Shown here in pieces: positions 1-6,894 of a stretch of DNA of 6,894 nucleotides. The notes under the pieces were generated by a model, which saw nothing but the letters and a program-made list of their open reading frames with translations, was not told the DNA's origin and ran no database searches. Source of the stretch: Candidatus Brocadiaceae bacterium (GTDB lineage: Bacteria > Planctomycetota > MHYJ01 > JACQXL01 > CAKKQI01); NCBI GenBank assembly GCA_919901895.1, contig CAKKQI010000003.1:1-6894 (forward strand), read 5' to 3'. Within the stretch, counting starts at the first letter, position 1; every line of letters begins with the position of its first letter. The translations under genes were made by a program, and so were the position numbers.

Positions 1-1
1 T

Positions 2-1363
2 GAGCTTCTTATTTTAGCTAGAAATTTTCATGATGTGAAGCCATCTTATTTGGAAGTTGCAGAAGAATTTCGTCTATTTCACAATCTATTTTATGATATC
101 AAATCAGGAAAATGCATTAAGATAGATGACAATGGAGATGAAGAGGATGTAATAATTATTAAAGATGGAGTAGCAAAAATTAAACTAAAACAAATTAGGC
201 AATTCCTGGCAATTAAGGAAATGCATCTGGCGATTTATTTTGATATTGTTAGACATTCGTCTTACACATTAGAAGAACTAGGGCTAAAAGAAGGAATTTA
301 TCCAACTAAAAACGATAAGCTACTATATACTCTTTTTGTATGCAAAGATAGTATTAGTAATCATAAGGCATTTTCCAGACTTTTAGGGAAAAGGCTAATT
401 GATGGCGTAAGTAAGGAGGAAACTGATTTTTGGTCTTATAATGAAGAAAAAAAGAAACAGTATGCAGATTTTATCATTGGCACCGATGCCAATGGAGGGA
501 ATATTATTCATACAAGCGATCCACAAAAGCTTTCTAACTATTTTGGAGCGAATCCTGGATCGCCACATTATCTAACCCCTGTATTCTTTAGCCGAGACGT
601 TTTAGCGAAGTACTATAGTAATCCAGAAAAATTCTCTGTGAGCGATGGCTTCTTAAGTTGCGCCGGTTTATGGGGCGTTAGGATCGATAATAATCACGAC
701 AAACATATTATAGTTTTTCTGGGCGATTTAGGCAGGGATTTGCATTACAAAGAACAGCTTTACTGGAAAAGCTTTAATATTCCACCTGATGGGACCATTA
801 GTGGTGTAAACTGGAAAAGAGGTTTCTTGGCGCAGCCTACAAATCCAGAAAAGCAAGACTTACTCTTTAAGTATTTATTTGATTCCTTTCAGCCGAAATG
901 GCAGAAAAAATTCGGCTGGTTTTTATTTAAATACCTATCACCAGGAGATAGTTATCTTTATAGGACACTTCGAATCCCTCTTAATAATGACCAAAATGAG
1001 TTTGATAATCAAGTGTTGACTTTAAATAAGATAATTATTGATTCCTTGAATGAAGAGGAGATTGAAAAGAATCTTGTTAGTAAGCCATCCATGAGCAAAG
1101 GAATATCAAAATTTGAATTATTCTTAAAGACAAAAAATGTCGCAAATTTCGAATCGCATATTAAATTTATGCGAAATTTGAACGGCTTGCGTAGCGGCGT
1201 TGGACATAGAAAAGGCGAAGATTACGATAGAGCAGCAAAATATTTTGATCTTGAGATAAAAGAATTGATTATAGTTTTTGATGATATTCTAAAAGCGGCA
1301 ATAGTGCTTTTGGAATATTTGAATGAACAATTCTTGGAGACCAAAACTCCCAGCACAAGTTAA
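2..1363 (+). CDS. Uncharacterised protein with HEPN-like C-terminus, 5'-truncated by window edge
   Basis: The function is not recognised. The first in-window start-like codon is GTG at 35 (442 residues), but the frame is open back to base 2 and reads [11 protein letters not shown] directly into [18 protein letters not shown] without a break in character. I therefore infer that the true start lies left of the window. The protein looks soluble, with no signal peptide or membrane segment. Its N-terminal half is mixed and charged. The last ~90 residues are predicted helical and hold R386-SGVG-H391 (numbered from GTG 35), an R-x4-H pattern like the RNase motif of HEPN domains; this is a motif-level resemblance only. 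The gene is clearly more AT-rich than hsdR and the thiolase, which suggests separate acquisition. Its stop is four bases upstream of the preferred hsdR start, so it is probably cotranscribed as an accessory gene of a type I restriction-modification locus. It does not resemble HsdM (no NPPF methylase motif) or an HsdS target-recognition protein. Confidence 0.75.
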   Translation, partial: ELLILARNFHDVKPSYLEVAEEFRLFHNLFYDIKSGKCIKIDDNGDEEDVIIIKDGVAKIKLKQIRQFLAIKEMHLAIYFDIVRHSSYTLEELGLKEGIYPTKNDKLLYTLFVCKDSISNHKAFSRLLGKRLIDGVSKEETDFWSYNEEKKKQYADFIIGTDANGGNIIHTSDPQKLSNYFGANPGSPHYLTPVFFSRDVLAKYYSNPEKFSVSDGFLSCAGLWGVRIDNNHDKHIIVFLGDLGRDLHYKEQLYWKSFNIPPDGTISGVNWKRGFLAQPTNPEKQDLLFKYLFDSFQPKWQKKFGWFLFKYLSPGDSYLYRTLRIPLNNDQNEFDNQVLTLNKIIIDSLNEEEIEKNLVSKPSMSKGISKFELFLKTKNVANFESHIKFMRNLNGLRSGVGHRKGEDYDRAAKYFDLEIKELIIVFDDILKAAIVLLEYLNEQFLETKTPSTS

Positions 1364-1367
1364 ATGC

Positions 1368-4300
1368 ATGAGACTAATTATTGAATCTGACATAGAGCAA
1401 GCTGCTCTAGAGATATTGGCGGAGTTGGGCTATACCAATCTTTATGGCCCGGATATTGCGCCTATTGAAGAAGGCGCAACCCTCATCCCCGGCCCTTCTC
1501 CTAATCCCTCACTCTCGGTCTCTCCCAGTGGGAGAGATGTTAGGAGAAGGGTGAGTTATTCTGATGTGGTTTTGGTTGAGAGATTAAAGGGCGCGATTGA
1601 TAAACTAAATCCGTCCATCCCCAAGGAAGCCAGGGAAGAAGCCCTGAAAAAGGTTCTGCGCTCAGCCAGCCCGAATCTGATTAATAATAACCAATACTTC
1701 CATAGGCTTTTAACTGATGGAGTTCCAGTTGAATATAGGCAAGCCCCCTCACCCCAGCCCTCTCCCAGTGGGAGAGGGAGTATGCCCTCACCCCAACCCT
1801 CTCCCACTGGGAGAGGAAGTATGCCCTCACCAACACCCTCACCTCTATCCTCTCCCACAGGGATAGGATTTCAGGAAACGGAAGAAAATAGAATTGTCCA
1901 CGACTTAGTTTGGCTGTTTGATTTCCTTGAACCGGATAATAACGAGTTCCTGGCTGTAAATCAATTCACGGTCATAGAGGATAATCCCGCCTCATCGGCG
2001 GGCGGGCATAACCGGAGACCGGATATTGTTATCTTTGTCAATGGCCTGCCGCTGGCCGTGATTGAATTGAAGAATCCGGCTGATGAGAACGCGACTATCT
2101 GGACGGCCTACAACCAGTTCGAGACCTACAAGGCACAGATTCCGACATTATTTAACTACAATGAGATTCTGGTTATCAGCGATGGCATTGAGGCCCGGGC
2201 TGGCACCATCACCTCAGGCCGGGAATGGTTTATGCCCTGGAAGACGATTGAGGGCGAGAAAATTGCTTCTTCAGCAATGGCCCAATTAGAGGTGTTGCTG
2301 AAAGGGGTATTTGATAAACGGAAATTACTGGATATCATCAGGCATTTTGTGGTCTATGAAAATGATAAGGGTAATATCCTGAAAAAGATAGCCGCATATC
2401 ATCAGTATTACGCGGTTAATGCGGCAATGAAAGCAACATTTAGAGCAATGGGCTTGCCGCAACCCTCACCCCGAACCCCTCTCCCAAAGGGAGAGGGACA
2501 ATACAGAGGCGGTTTAGAATTTAGCGGATTAGTAGATATAGCAAGAGACCTCAGAAAAAAACAAACACTGGCTGAGGATGTATTTTGGGAATTGGTGCGT
2601 GACCGTCAATTGCAGGGACTTAAATTCAGGCGACAGCATCAGATCGGGTCATATGTGGTTGATTTTTATTGCGCTGAAAAAAATCTTATCATTGAATTGG
2701 ATGGCTCGGTGCATAGTGAAACAAAACAAGCTGCTAAAGATGTAAAACGAGCTAAATGTCTAACAACACTGGGCAATACTGTTATTAGATTTAAGAATGA
2801 TGAAGTATTAACTAATACTGAAGACGTTCTATGCAAAATAAGTTCCGCGGCTTTTGCTGAACCTAACACCCCCTCTCCCAGTGGGAGAGGGAAGGGTGAG
2901 GGTTACGCTGATAAACGCATCGGCGTAATATGGCATACCCAGGGCGCGGGTAAGAGTTTGTCTATGGTCTTTTATACCGGTAAACTGGTGCTGGCTATGG
3001 ATAATCCGACTATCGTAATGCTGACCGACCGGAATGATTTGGACGGCCAGTTATTTGATACCTTTTGCCGTTGCCAAACCCTGCTCAGGCAGTCACCGGT
3101 TCAGGCGGAAGATAGAAAGCAATTGCGCGAACTGCTGAAAGTAGCGTCTGGTGGGATAGTGTTTACAACGATACAGAAATTTATGCCGGAAGCGGCACCC
3201 TCATCCCAACCCTCTCCCAATGGGAGAGGGAGCGAAGGTGAGGGTGTTATGCCTCTTTTATCCGATAGGCGTAACATAATTGTCATAGCCGACGAGGCGC
3301 ACCGGAGCCAGTATGATTTCATAGACGGTTTTGCCCGGCATATCCGGGATGCCTTGCCTAATGCCTCGTTTATCGGGTTTACCGGCACGCCCATAGAGAA
3401 AACAGACCGGAACACAATGGCGGTATTCGGTGATTATGTTGATATCTATGATATAGAGCAGGCCGTAACAGACGGCGCTACGGTTCGGATATATTATGAG
3501 AGCAGGTTAGCCAAACTGGAATTGAAGCCGGAGGAACGGCCTAAGATTGACCCGGAATTTGAAGAGGTAACCGAGGGCGAGGAAGTATCCCGGAAAGAGA
3601 AATTAAAGAGCCGATGGGCCAGATTAGAAGCCATAGTCGGCAGTGAAAAACGGGTCAAATTGATTGCCCAGGATATTGTCAATCACTTTGAGAAACGGCT
3701 AGAGGCCATGGAAGGCAAGGGAATGATTGTGTGTATGAGCCGCCGGATTTGCGTGGATTTGCATAAGGAGATTGTCCGGTTAAGGCCTCAGTGGTATGAC
3801 AAGGATGACGGTAAAGGAATAATTAAAGTAGTAATGACCGGTTCGGCCGATGACCCGGTGGAATGGCAGGAGCATATCCGGAATAAGCAGAGGCGGGAAA
3901 TTTTGCGCGACCGGATGAAAGACCCCAATGACCCGATGAATCTGGCGATTGTGCGGGATATGTGGCTGACCGGATTTGACGCGCCGAGTTTGCATACGAT
4001 GTATGTTGATAAGCCGATGCGCGGACACGGCCTGATGCAGGCCATTGCCAGAGTTAACCGGGTATTTAAGGATAAACCGGGCGGATTGGTCGTTGATTAT
4101 CTGGGCATTGCCGATGATTTGAAAAGGGCATTGTCGGAATATACGGCCAGCGGCGGCAAGGGCGACGGCGCATTTAACCAGACGGATGCCATCGCTATAA
4201 TGCTGGAAAAATACGAGATAGTCCGGGCGATGTTCAGGGGATTTGATTACCAGCCATTCTTTACGGCATCAGCCAGGGCCAAGATGGGCTTGATTCCGGC

Positions 4301-5144
4301 CACGATGGAGCATATCCTGAAACAGGATAAGGGCAAGGAACGATGTCTGGAAAACGTGACCAGATTATCGCAGGCGTTTGCCTTGTCAGTGCCGAGCGCC
4401 GAGGCGATGAATATCCGGGATGAGGTGGGATTCTTCCAGGCGGTCCGGGCCGGACTGGCCAAGACCACAATTACCACCGGCAAGCCGCAGGAAGATATAG
4501 AGCTGGCCATTAAGCAGATTGTTTCCAAGGCCGTGGCCTCGGATGAAGTAATAGATGTCTTTTCGGCTGTGGGGCTGAAGAAGCCGGATATTTCCATACT
4601 GTCGGATGAATTCTTATCCGAAGTTAAAAAGATGCCTCATAAGAATCTGGCGTTTGAGTTGCTCAAGAAATTATTGAGCGATGAGATAAAGATCCGGCGC
4701 AGGAAGAACCTGATACAGGGCAAGTCGTTTGCCGATATGCTGGAAAAATCAATCCTGAAATACCAGAATAAGACCATAGAAACGGCTCAGGTTATTGCGG
4801 AATTGATAGAGTTAGCCAAGGATATGCGCGAGGCGATCAAGCGGGGCGAGGAGCTAAAACTGACTGAGGATGAACTGGCGTTTTACGATGCCTTAGAAGT
4901 GAATGACAGCGCGGTAAAAGTATTGGGCGATGAGACCTTGAGGACGATTGCCAGGGAATTGGTTGATACGGTGCATAAGAATGTAACTATTGATTGGACA
5001 TTAAGGGAGAATGTGCAGGCAAAACTCAGGATTATGGTAAAGAAGGTCTTGCGAAAACACGGATACCCGCCTGATAAAGAAAAGAAAGCCACGGAGACGG
5101 TATTGGAACAGGCCACGTTGATAGCCAAAGATTGGGTGGCGTAA
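1368..5144 (+). CDS. hsdR: Type I restriction endonuclease, R (HsdR) subunit, with in-frame repeat and DUF559 insertions
   Basis: HsdR is the ATP-dependent DNA translocation and cleavage subunit of a type I restriction-modification complex, working with HsdM and HsdS in the cytoplasm. Numbering from M1 at 1368 (1,258 residues), the nuclease domain has D219 in NRRPDIV, E233 and K235 in IELK, and Q250-x3-Y254. The SF2 motor has GAGKS 526-530 (motif I), DEAH 642-645 (II), TGTP 672-675 (III), TGFDAP 868-873 (V) and QAIARVNR 891-898 (VI). A long helical C-terminus follows. ATG 1368 is preferred because [20 protein letters not shown] matches the usual HsdR N-terminus. ATG 1323 would add 15 unlike residues and overlap the upstream gene by 41 bases. 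No strong ribosome binding site precedes 1368, so translational coupling is likely. Extra segments at about residues 38-63, 127-167, 207-213, 366-512 and 610-627 are repeat-derived; without them the length is normal. All motifs are intact, so activity is plausible but unproven. hsdM and hsdS are absent from the window. Confidence 0.95.
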   Translation: MRLIIESDIEQAALEILAELGYTNLYGPDIAPIEEGATLIPGPSPNPSLSVSPSGRDVRRRVSYSDVVLVERLKGAIDKLNPSIPKEAREEALKKVLRSASPNLINNNQYFHRLLTDGVPVEYRQAPSPQPSPSGRGSMPSPQPSPTGRGSMPSPTPSPLSSPTGIGFQETEENRIVHDLVWLFDFLEPDNNEFLAVNQFTVIEDNPASSAGGHNRRPDIVIFVNGLPLAVIELKNPADENATIWTAYNQFETYKAQIPTLFNYNEILVISDGIEARAGTITSGREWFMPWKTIEGEKIASSAMAQLEVLLKGVFDKRKLLDIIRHFVVYENDKGNILKKIAAYHQYYAVNAAMKATFRAMGLPQPSPRTPLPKGEGQYRGGLEFSGLVDIARDLRKKQTLAEDVFWELVRDRQLQGLKFRRQHQIGSYVVDFYCAEKNLIIELDGSVHSETKQAAKDVKRAKCLTTLGNTVIRFKNDEVLTNTEDVLCKISSAAFAEPNTPSPSGRGKGEGYADKRIGVIWHTQGAGKSLSMVFYTGKLVLAMDNPTIVMLTDRNDLDGQLFDTFCRCQTLLRQSPVQAEDRKQLRELLKVASGGIVFTTIQKFMPEAAPSSQPSPNGRGSEGEGVMPLLSDRRNIIVIADEAHRSQYDFIDGFARHIRDALPNASFIGFTGTPIEKTDRNTMAVFGDYVDIYDIEQAVTDGATVRIYYESRLAKLELKPEERPKIDPEFEEVTEGEEVSRKEKLKSRWARLEAIVGSEKRVKLIAQDIVNHFEKRLEAMEGKGMIVCMSRRICVDLHKEIVRLRPQWYDKDDGKGIIKVVMTGSADDPVEWQEHIRNKQRREILRDRMKDPNDPMNLAIVRDMWLTGFDAPSLHTMYVDKPMRGHGLMQAIARVNRVFKDKPGGLVVDYLGIADDLKRALSEYTASGGKGDGAFNQTDAIAIMLEKYEIVRAMFRGFDYQPFFTASARAKMGLIPATMEHILKQDKGKERCLENVTRLSQAFALSVPSAEAMNIRDEVGFFQAVRAGLAKTTITTGKPQEDIELAIKQIVSKAVASDEVIDVFSAVGLKKPDISILSDEFLSEVKKMPHKNLAFELLKKLLSDEIKIRRRKNLIQGKSFADMLEKSILKYQNKTIETAQVIAELIELAKDMREAIKRGEELKLTEDELAFYDALEVNDSAVKVLGDETLRTIARELVDTVHKNVTIDWTLRENVQAKLRIMVKKVLRKHGYPPDKEKKATETVLEQATLIAKDWVA
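1480..1555. repeat. Palindromic repeat insertion 1 in hsdR (extended-stem variant)
   Basis: The segment starts CCCTCA (1480-1485) and ends GGGTGAG (1549-1555). It contains a perfect 12-bp inverted repeat, CCCTTCTCCTAA at 1493-1504 and TTAGGAGAAGGG at 1540-1551. Nested inside is a second hairpin, TCTCTCCCA (1519-1527) with TGGGAGAGA (1529-1537). It is translated in frame as a Pro/Ser/Arg-rich stretch (HsdR residues ~38-63) placed between GPDIAPIEE and [11 protein letters not shown], segments that are nearly adjacent in ordinary HsdR proteins. Confidence 0.8.
1746..1866. repeat. Three tandem palindromic repeat units inserted in hsdR, 39-bp period
   Basis: Units begin with CCCTCACC at 1746, 1785 and 1824, an exact 39-bp (13-codon) period. 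The first two have the core CCCTCTCCC-x3-GGGAGAGG and encode [13 protein letters not shown] and [13 protein letters not shown]. The third is degenerate and ends in a different small hairpin, CTATCC (1845-1850) with GGATAG (1861-1866). The array replaces or expands a surface segment between GVPVEYRQ and the region leading to [12 protein letters not shown], about 41 residues, and keeps the frame. Confidence 0.85.
1986..2006. repeat. 21-bp GC-rich hairpin insertion in hsdR
   Basis: CCCGCC (1986-1991) and GGCGGG (1997-2002) form a six-base-pair stem around TCATC, followed by CGGG. The segment is exactly seven codons and adds roughly PASSAGG between FTVIEDN and HNRRPDIV. Ordinary HsdR proteins run almost directly from FTVIEG to HNRRPD, so I infer an insertion just 6 residues before the catalytic Asp219. 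It does not share the CCCTC core of the other insertions. Confidence 0.55.
2463..2902 (+). mobile_element. Composite repeat-bounded element carrying a DUF559 endonuclease domain, inserted in frame in hsdR
   Basis: The left end is CCCTCACCCC (2463-2472) followed by the hairpin CCCTCTCCC-AAA-GGGAGAGGG (to 2497). The right end is the hairpin CCCTCTCCC-AGT-GGGAGAGGG (2871-2891) followed by GGGTGAGGG (2894-2902). The outer ends CCCTCACCC and GGGTGAGGG are perfect 9-bp inverted repeats, so the whole ~440 bp has the layout of a mobile unit: half-repeat, cargo, half-repeat. The cargo is more AT-rich than the flanking hsdR sequence. No target duplication is obvious and there is no transposase. The element adds about 147 residues (HsdR 366-512) in the linker between the nuclease domain and helicase motif I. 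Its status as a mobile element is inferred from structure; movement is not shown. Confidence 0.7.
2541..2840 (+). other. DUF559 (Vsr-like, PD-(D/E)xK-type) endonuclease domain embedded in HsdR
   Basis: HsdR residues ~392-491 carry the full DUF559 pattern: a start like [21 protein letters not shown], then [25 protein letters not shown]449, and a tail [21 protein letters not shown]. Likely active-site residues are D432 in VVDF, E443 and D445 in IELDG, with H424 and H449 nearby. DUF559 proteins are normally free-standing, about 100-130 residues, and are related to the Vsr mismatch endonuclease. No ATG with a ribosome binding site is seen at the domain's 5' end, so it is probably made only as part of the HsdR chain. 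The motifs look intact, which suggests a recent insertion or continued selection. Its DNA target is unknown. Confidence 0.85.
3196..3246. repeat. Solo 51-bp palindromic repeat inserted in hsdR motor domain
   Basis: This is the cleanest single copy of the family. The ends CACCCTCA (3196-3203) and TGAGGGTG (3239-3246) are perfect 8-bp inverted repeats, and the core CCCTCTCCCA (3210-3219) and TGGGAGAGGG (3221-3230) is a perfect 10-bp stem with a one-base centre. It is 17 codons long and adds a Pro/Ser/Gly-rich loop (HsdR ~610-627) between TTIQKFMPE and [16 protein letters not shown], that is, shortly before the DEAH motif. Confidence 0.88.
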
Positions 5145-5221
5145 TAAGATAAAATGTGCTGATGCCGATACGACATAATTTAAAGCATAGGAATTTCAAA
5201 AATAATGAGCGGACCACAAAG

Positions 5222-5301
5222 GTCGCCGCTACAGCGACGTTGAGGTAGCGGCGGGGCTTGCGAAGCGACAGCGGAGTCCCGCCCCAAGCGGGGTCCCCGC
5301 C
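5222..5301. repeat. GC-rich structured intergenic repeat downstream of hsdR
   Basis: In an otherwise AT-rich gap (5145-5423), about 80 bases are strongly GC-rich and full of inverted repeats. CGCCGCTAC (5224-5232) pairs with GTAGCGGCG (5245-5253), GCTT (5256-5259) with AAGC (5263-5266), GGCGGG (5250-5255) with CCCGCC (5278-5283), and alternatively GGCGGGG (5250-5256) with CCCCGCC (5295-5301). These pairings are partly exclusive. No T-run follows, so it is not a classical intrinsic terminator, although the RNA could slow polymerase or protect the hsdR 3' end. A dispersed repeat is the most likely reading. No gene is supported in the rest of the gap. Confidence 0.6.
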
Positions 5302-5425
5302 TAATTTAAGAGCAAAGTCTTCTTTTAGGGATAGTAACGGCATCTTTAGCCGAATGAATTATGAGGAATTTTAAATCTGTTGGAAGTTTTTATTATAGAT
5401 AATTTAGCGCTAATCCTGATAAGAT

Positions 5426-5433
5426 GGAGGTGA
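5426..5433 (+). promoter_or_regulatory. Shine-Dalgarno sequence deciding the thiolase start
   Basis: GGAGGTGA is a near-perfect anti-16S match. Its GGAGG core ends five bases before ATG 5436. It overlaps the alternative ATG at 5424, which has no ribosome binding site of its own, so 5436 is the better start. Confidence 0.8.
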
Positions 5434-5435
5434 GA

Positions 5436-6725
5436 ATGGATAAAAAATATACGGCTGAACCTAAAGTCATCGGTATCCGGGATAAACAAAAAGGTTACGG
5501 GGCGCGTTACGAAGGCATTGTATTTGTCGGCGCTAAACGCACGCCGTTCGGACGTTATACCGGTGTTTTTTCTAACGTCGGAGCGATTGAACTGGGCGTG
5601 ATGGCCGCCCGGGCGGCGATTAAGCAGTCCGGGATTACCCCGGATTTGGTTGACAGTGTCATTTTCGGCAACGTCGGCGCCTCCAGCGGCGACGCCTTTT
5701 TTGTTCCGAGGCATATCGGACTTTATAGCGAAGTCCCGATTACTACGCCGGCCTACCTGGTTCAGCGAATCTGCAGCACCAGTTTTGAAGCGGTGGCCCA
5801 GGCGGCCGAGCAGATTTGTCTTGATAAGGCAACGTTTGTCCTGGCCGGCGGAACCGAAAACCTGACCCAGATGCCGGTGGCCGCCTTTGGAGCCAGATTG
5901 GGATTCCCGATTGGTCGGCCTAAATACGTTGATTACCTCTGGGAGGCCTTTCTGGATACCTCCGTCGATTGCTCGATGGGGGTAACCGCGGAAAACCTGG
6001 CCAAGAAATATAAGATTACCAAAAAAGAATGCGATGAGTTGGCGATCCTTTCACAACAACGCTCCGGCCAGGCCATTAAAAATGGTTGGCTTAACGAAGA
6101 AATTACACCGGTGACTAACTGCGCTTTAGCCGCCCATAATCTTAAACCGCGGAAAGTTGTCCTGCCTAAAGGAGTAGAGTCGGTTAGTCAGGACGAACAT
6201 CCCCGGCCGGAGACGGCGTTAGAAAAAATTGCCTCGTTACCGCCGATTTATCATCAGGATGGGGTGCAGACGGCGGCGAATTCCTGCGGGATTGTTGACG
6301 GGGCGGCCGCCGTGGTGCTGACGAGTGAAAAAATAGCCGTAGAAAAAAATCTTAAACCGCTGGGGCGATTGATTGCCTCGGCTGCTTCAGGCGTGGCGCC
6401 GGAGATTATGGGAATCGGGCCGGTGCCGTCCTGCCAGTTAGCCCTGGAGGCCGCCGGTTTAAAACTTAAAGACATTGACTTGATAGAAATAAACGAGGCC
6501 TTTGCCGCCCAGTATCTGGCGGTTGAAAAAGAACTTGGTTTGGACCGGGACAAGACTAATGTTGACGGTGGGGCGATTGCTTATGGGCATCCCTATGCTG
6601 CGACCGGGGCGCGATTAACGATGACGCTTCTGTATAAACTCCGGCGGCTGGGTAAACGTTACGGGATGGCCTCGGCTTGCATCGGCGGCGGACAGGGTAT
6701 GGCCGTGATTGTCGAGGCAATTTAG
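5436..6725 (+). CDS. Thiolase family protein (acetyl-CoA C-acyltransferase/acetyltransferase)
   Basis: A thiolase catalyses reversible Claisen condensation or thiolytic cleavage of 3-ketoacyl-CoA and acetyl-CoA in the cytoplasm. From M1 at 5436 the protein has 429 residues. The acylated cysteine is C113 in QRICSTSFEAV; NEAFA is at 353-357; the GHP histidine is H385 in YGHPYAATGAR; and the C-terminal acid/base cysteine is C415 in ACIGGGQGMA. All four signature sites are intact. The length exceeds the usual ~390-400 because of about 25 extra N-terminal residues (MDKKYTAEPKVIGIRDKQKG) before the normal IVFVGAKRTPFGRY start. No membrane or signal segment is seen. A degradative (FadA-like) or biosynthetic (AtoB/PhaA-like) role cannot be separated here, since no acyl-CoA dehydrogenase, hydratase or reductase neighbour lies in the window. 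It stands apart from hsdR by ~290 bases with its own ribosome binding site, so it is probably a separate transcription unit. Confidence 0.95.
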   Translation: MDKKYTAEPKVIGIRDKQKGYGARYEGIVFVGAKRTPFGRYTGVFSNVGAIELGVMAARAAIKQSGITPDLVDSVIFGNVGASSGDAFFVPRHIGLYSEVPITTPAYLVQRICSTSFEAVAQAAEQICLDKATFVLAGGTENLTQMPVAAFGARLGFPIGRPKYVDYLWEAFLDTSVDCSMGVTAENLAKKYKITKKECDELAILSQQRSGQAIKNGWLNEEITPVTNCALAAHNLKPRKVVLPKGVESVSQDEHPRPETALEKIASLPPIYHQDGVQTAANSCGIVDGAAAVVLTSEKIAVEKNLKPLGRLIASAASGVAPEIMGIGPVPSCQLALEAAGLKLKDIDLIEINEAFAAQYLAVEKELGLDRDKTNVDGGAIAYGHPYAATGARLTMTLLYKLRRLGKRYGMASACIGGGQGMAVIVEAI

Positions 6726-6851
6726 ATTGGAATTAGTTAAGTTTTATGGTAGCGAGATAGCTAAAGATGCCGGCGGATATTCGGTCCAAAATGTAGTCTG
6801 TGATGAAATCTGACTATCCAATCTATTGGTGGTAGATATGAAATCTTAAAC

Positions 6852-6894
6852 CACAGATACACACAGATAAACACGGATTTTTATATTATCTGTG
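6852..6894. repeat. CACAGAT-type dispersed repeat, cut by right window edge
   Basis: CACAGATA (6852), CACAGATAA (6862) and CACGGATTT (6872) are direct units with a 10-base period. The final bases TTATCTGTG (6886-6894) are the exact inverse of CACAGATAA at 6862-6870, giving a 9-bp stem that ends at the window edge. Repeats of this ACACAGAT style are common as dispersed intergenic elements in environmental bacterial genomes. The rest of 6726-6851 shows no gene, clear terminator or RNA. Confidence 0.6.

Noticed and set aside
1323..1367. Upstream ATG 1323 as hsdR start
   Set aside because: It adds 15 residues unlike HsdR N-termini, overlaps the upstream gene by 41 bases, and ATG 1368 gives the family-like start.
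1556..1858. Minus-strand 100-residue reading frame
   Set aside because: It is a shadow of hsdR, kept open because the near-palindromic repeats lack stops on both strands.
1746..1866. CRISPR array
   Set aside because: There are only three units, with seven or fewer bases between cores, the gaps are not unique spacers, and the array is translated within hsdR.
2463..2902. Intein or self-splicing intron
   Set aside because: There is no Cys/Ser start with a terminal HN-Cys/Ser block, no LAGLIDADG or HNH domain, and no intron-like core. The frame simply reads through.
5278..5301. Intrinsic terminator of hsdR
   Set aside because: Stems are present but no run of T follows, and the structure is better explained as a repeat.
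5380..5403. Sigma-70-like promoter before the thiolase (TTGGAA, TATTATAGATAAT)
   Set aside because: The AT-rich box resembles a -10, but no -35 lies at the proper spacing, so it is too weak to annotate.
5424..5435. ATG 5424 as thiolase start
   Set aside because: It overlaps the strong GGAGGTGA ribosome binding site that serves ATG 5436.
5346..5714. Minus-strand 122-residue reading frame over the thiolase 5' end
   Set aside because: It overlaps a well-supported thiolase, has no recognisable protein features and has no ribosome binding site worth noting.

Overview
The window holds three protein-coding genes on the + strand: the 3' part of an uncharacterised AT-rich gene (entering from the left edge, ending at 1363), a complete type I restriction endonuclease gene hsdR (1368-5144), and a complete thiolase gene (5436-6725). 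No tRNA or rRNA gene or CRISPR array was seen. The host is probably an environmental Gram-negative-type bacterium with many short dispersed palindromic repeats. The repeat families and codon style would fit Planctomycetota, Omnitrophota or a deltaproteobacterial-like group, but the window cannot decide this.

Left part (2-1363): an AT-rich gene of unknown function ends in a helical segment with an R-x4-H motif like that of HEPN domains. Its stop lies four bases before the preferred hsdR start, so the two genes look like neighbours in one type I restriction-modification operon. hsdM and hsdS are not in the window and are expected beyond the left edge. hsdR has every hallmark of the family: a PD-(D/E)xK nuclease, SF2 motor motifs I to VI and a helical C-terminus.

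The striking feature is that the hsdR frame is interrupted, without being broken, by at least five insertions at 1480-1555, 1746-1866, 1986-2006, 2463-2902 and 3196-3246. Four belong to one palindromic repeat family (ends CCCTCA / TGAGGG, core CCCTCTCCC / GGGAGAGGG) that is translated as Pro-Ser-rich peptide. The largest, about 440 bp, carries a complete-looking DUF559 (Vsr-like endonuclease) domain between two half-repeats and sits just before helicase motif I. The fifth insertion is a different 21-bp hairpin. Together they add roughly 240 residues; without them HsdR would have the normal size of about 1,020 residues. This looks like a nuclease-bearing mobile repeat that is tolerated inside proteins, without splicing.

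Right part: 5145-5423 is intergenic and contains an approximately 80-bp GC-rich, highly structured repeat (5222-5301). The thiolase follows, with a strong ribosome binding site and all catalytic residues. It appears to be an ordinary metabolic gene unrelated to the restriction locus. After it, 6726-6894 is non-coding and ends in another repeat (CACAGAT units) cut by the right edge.
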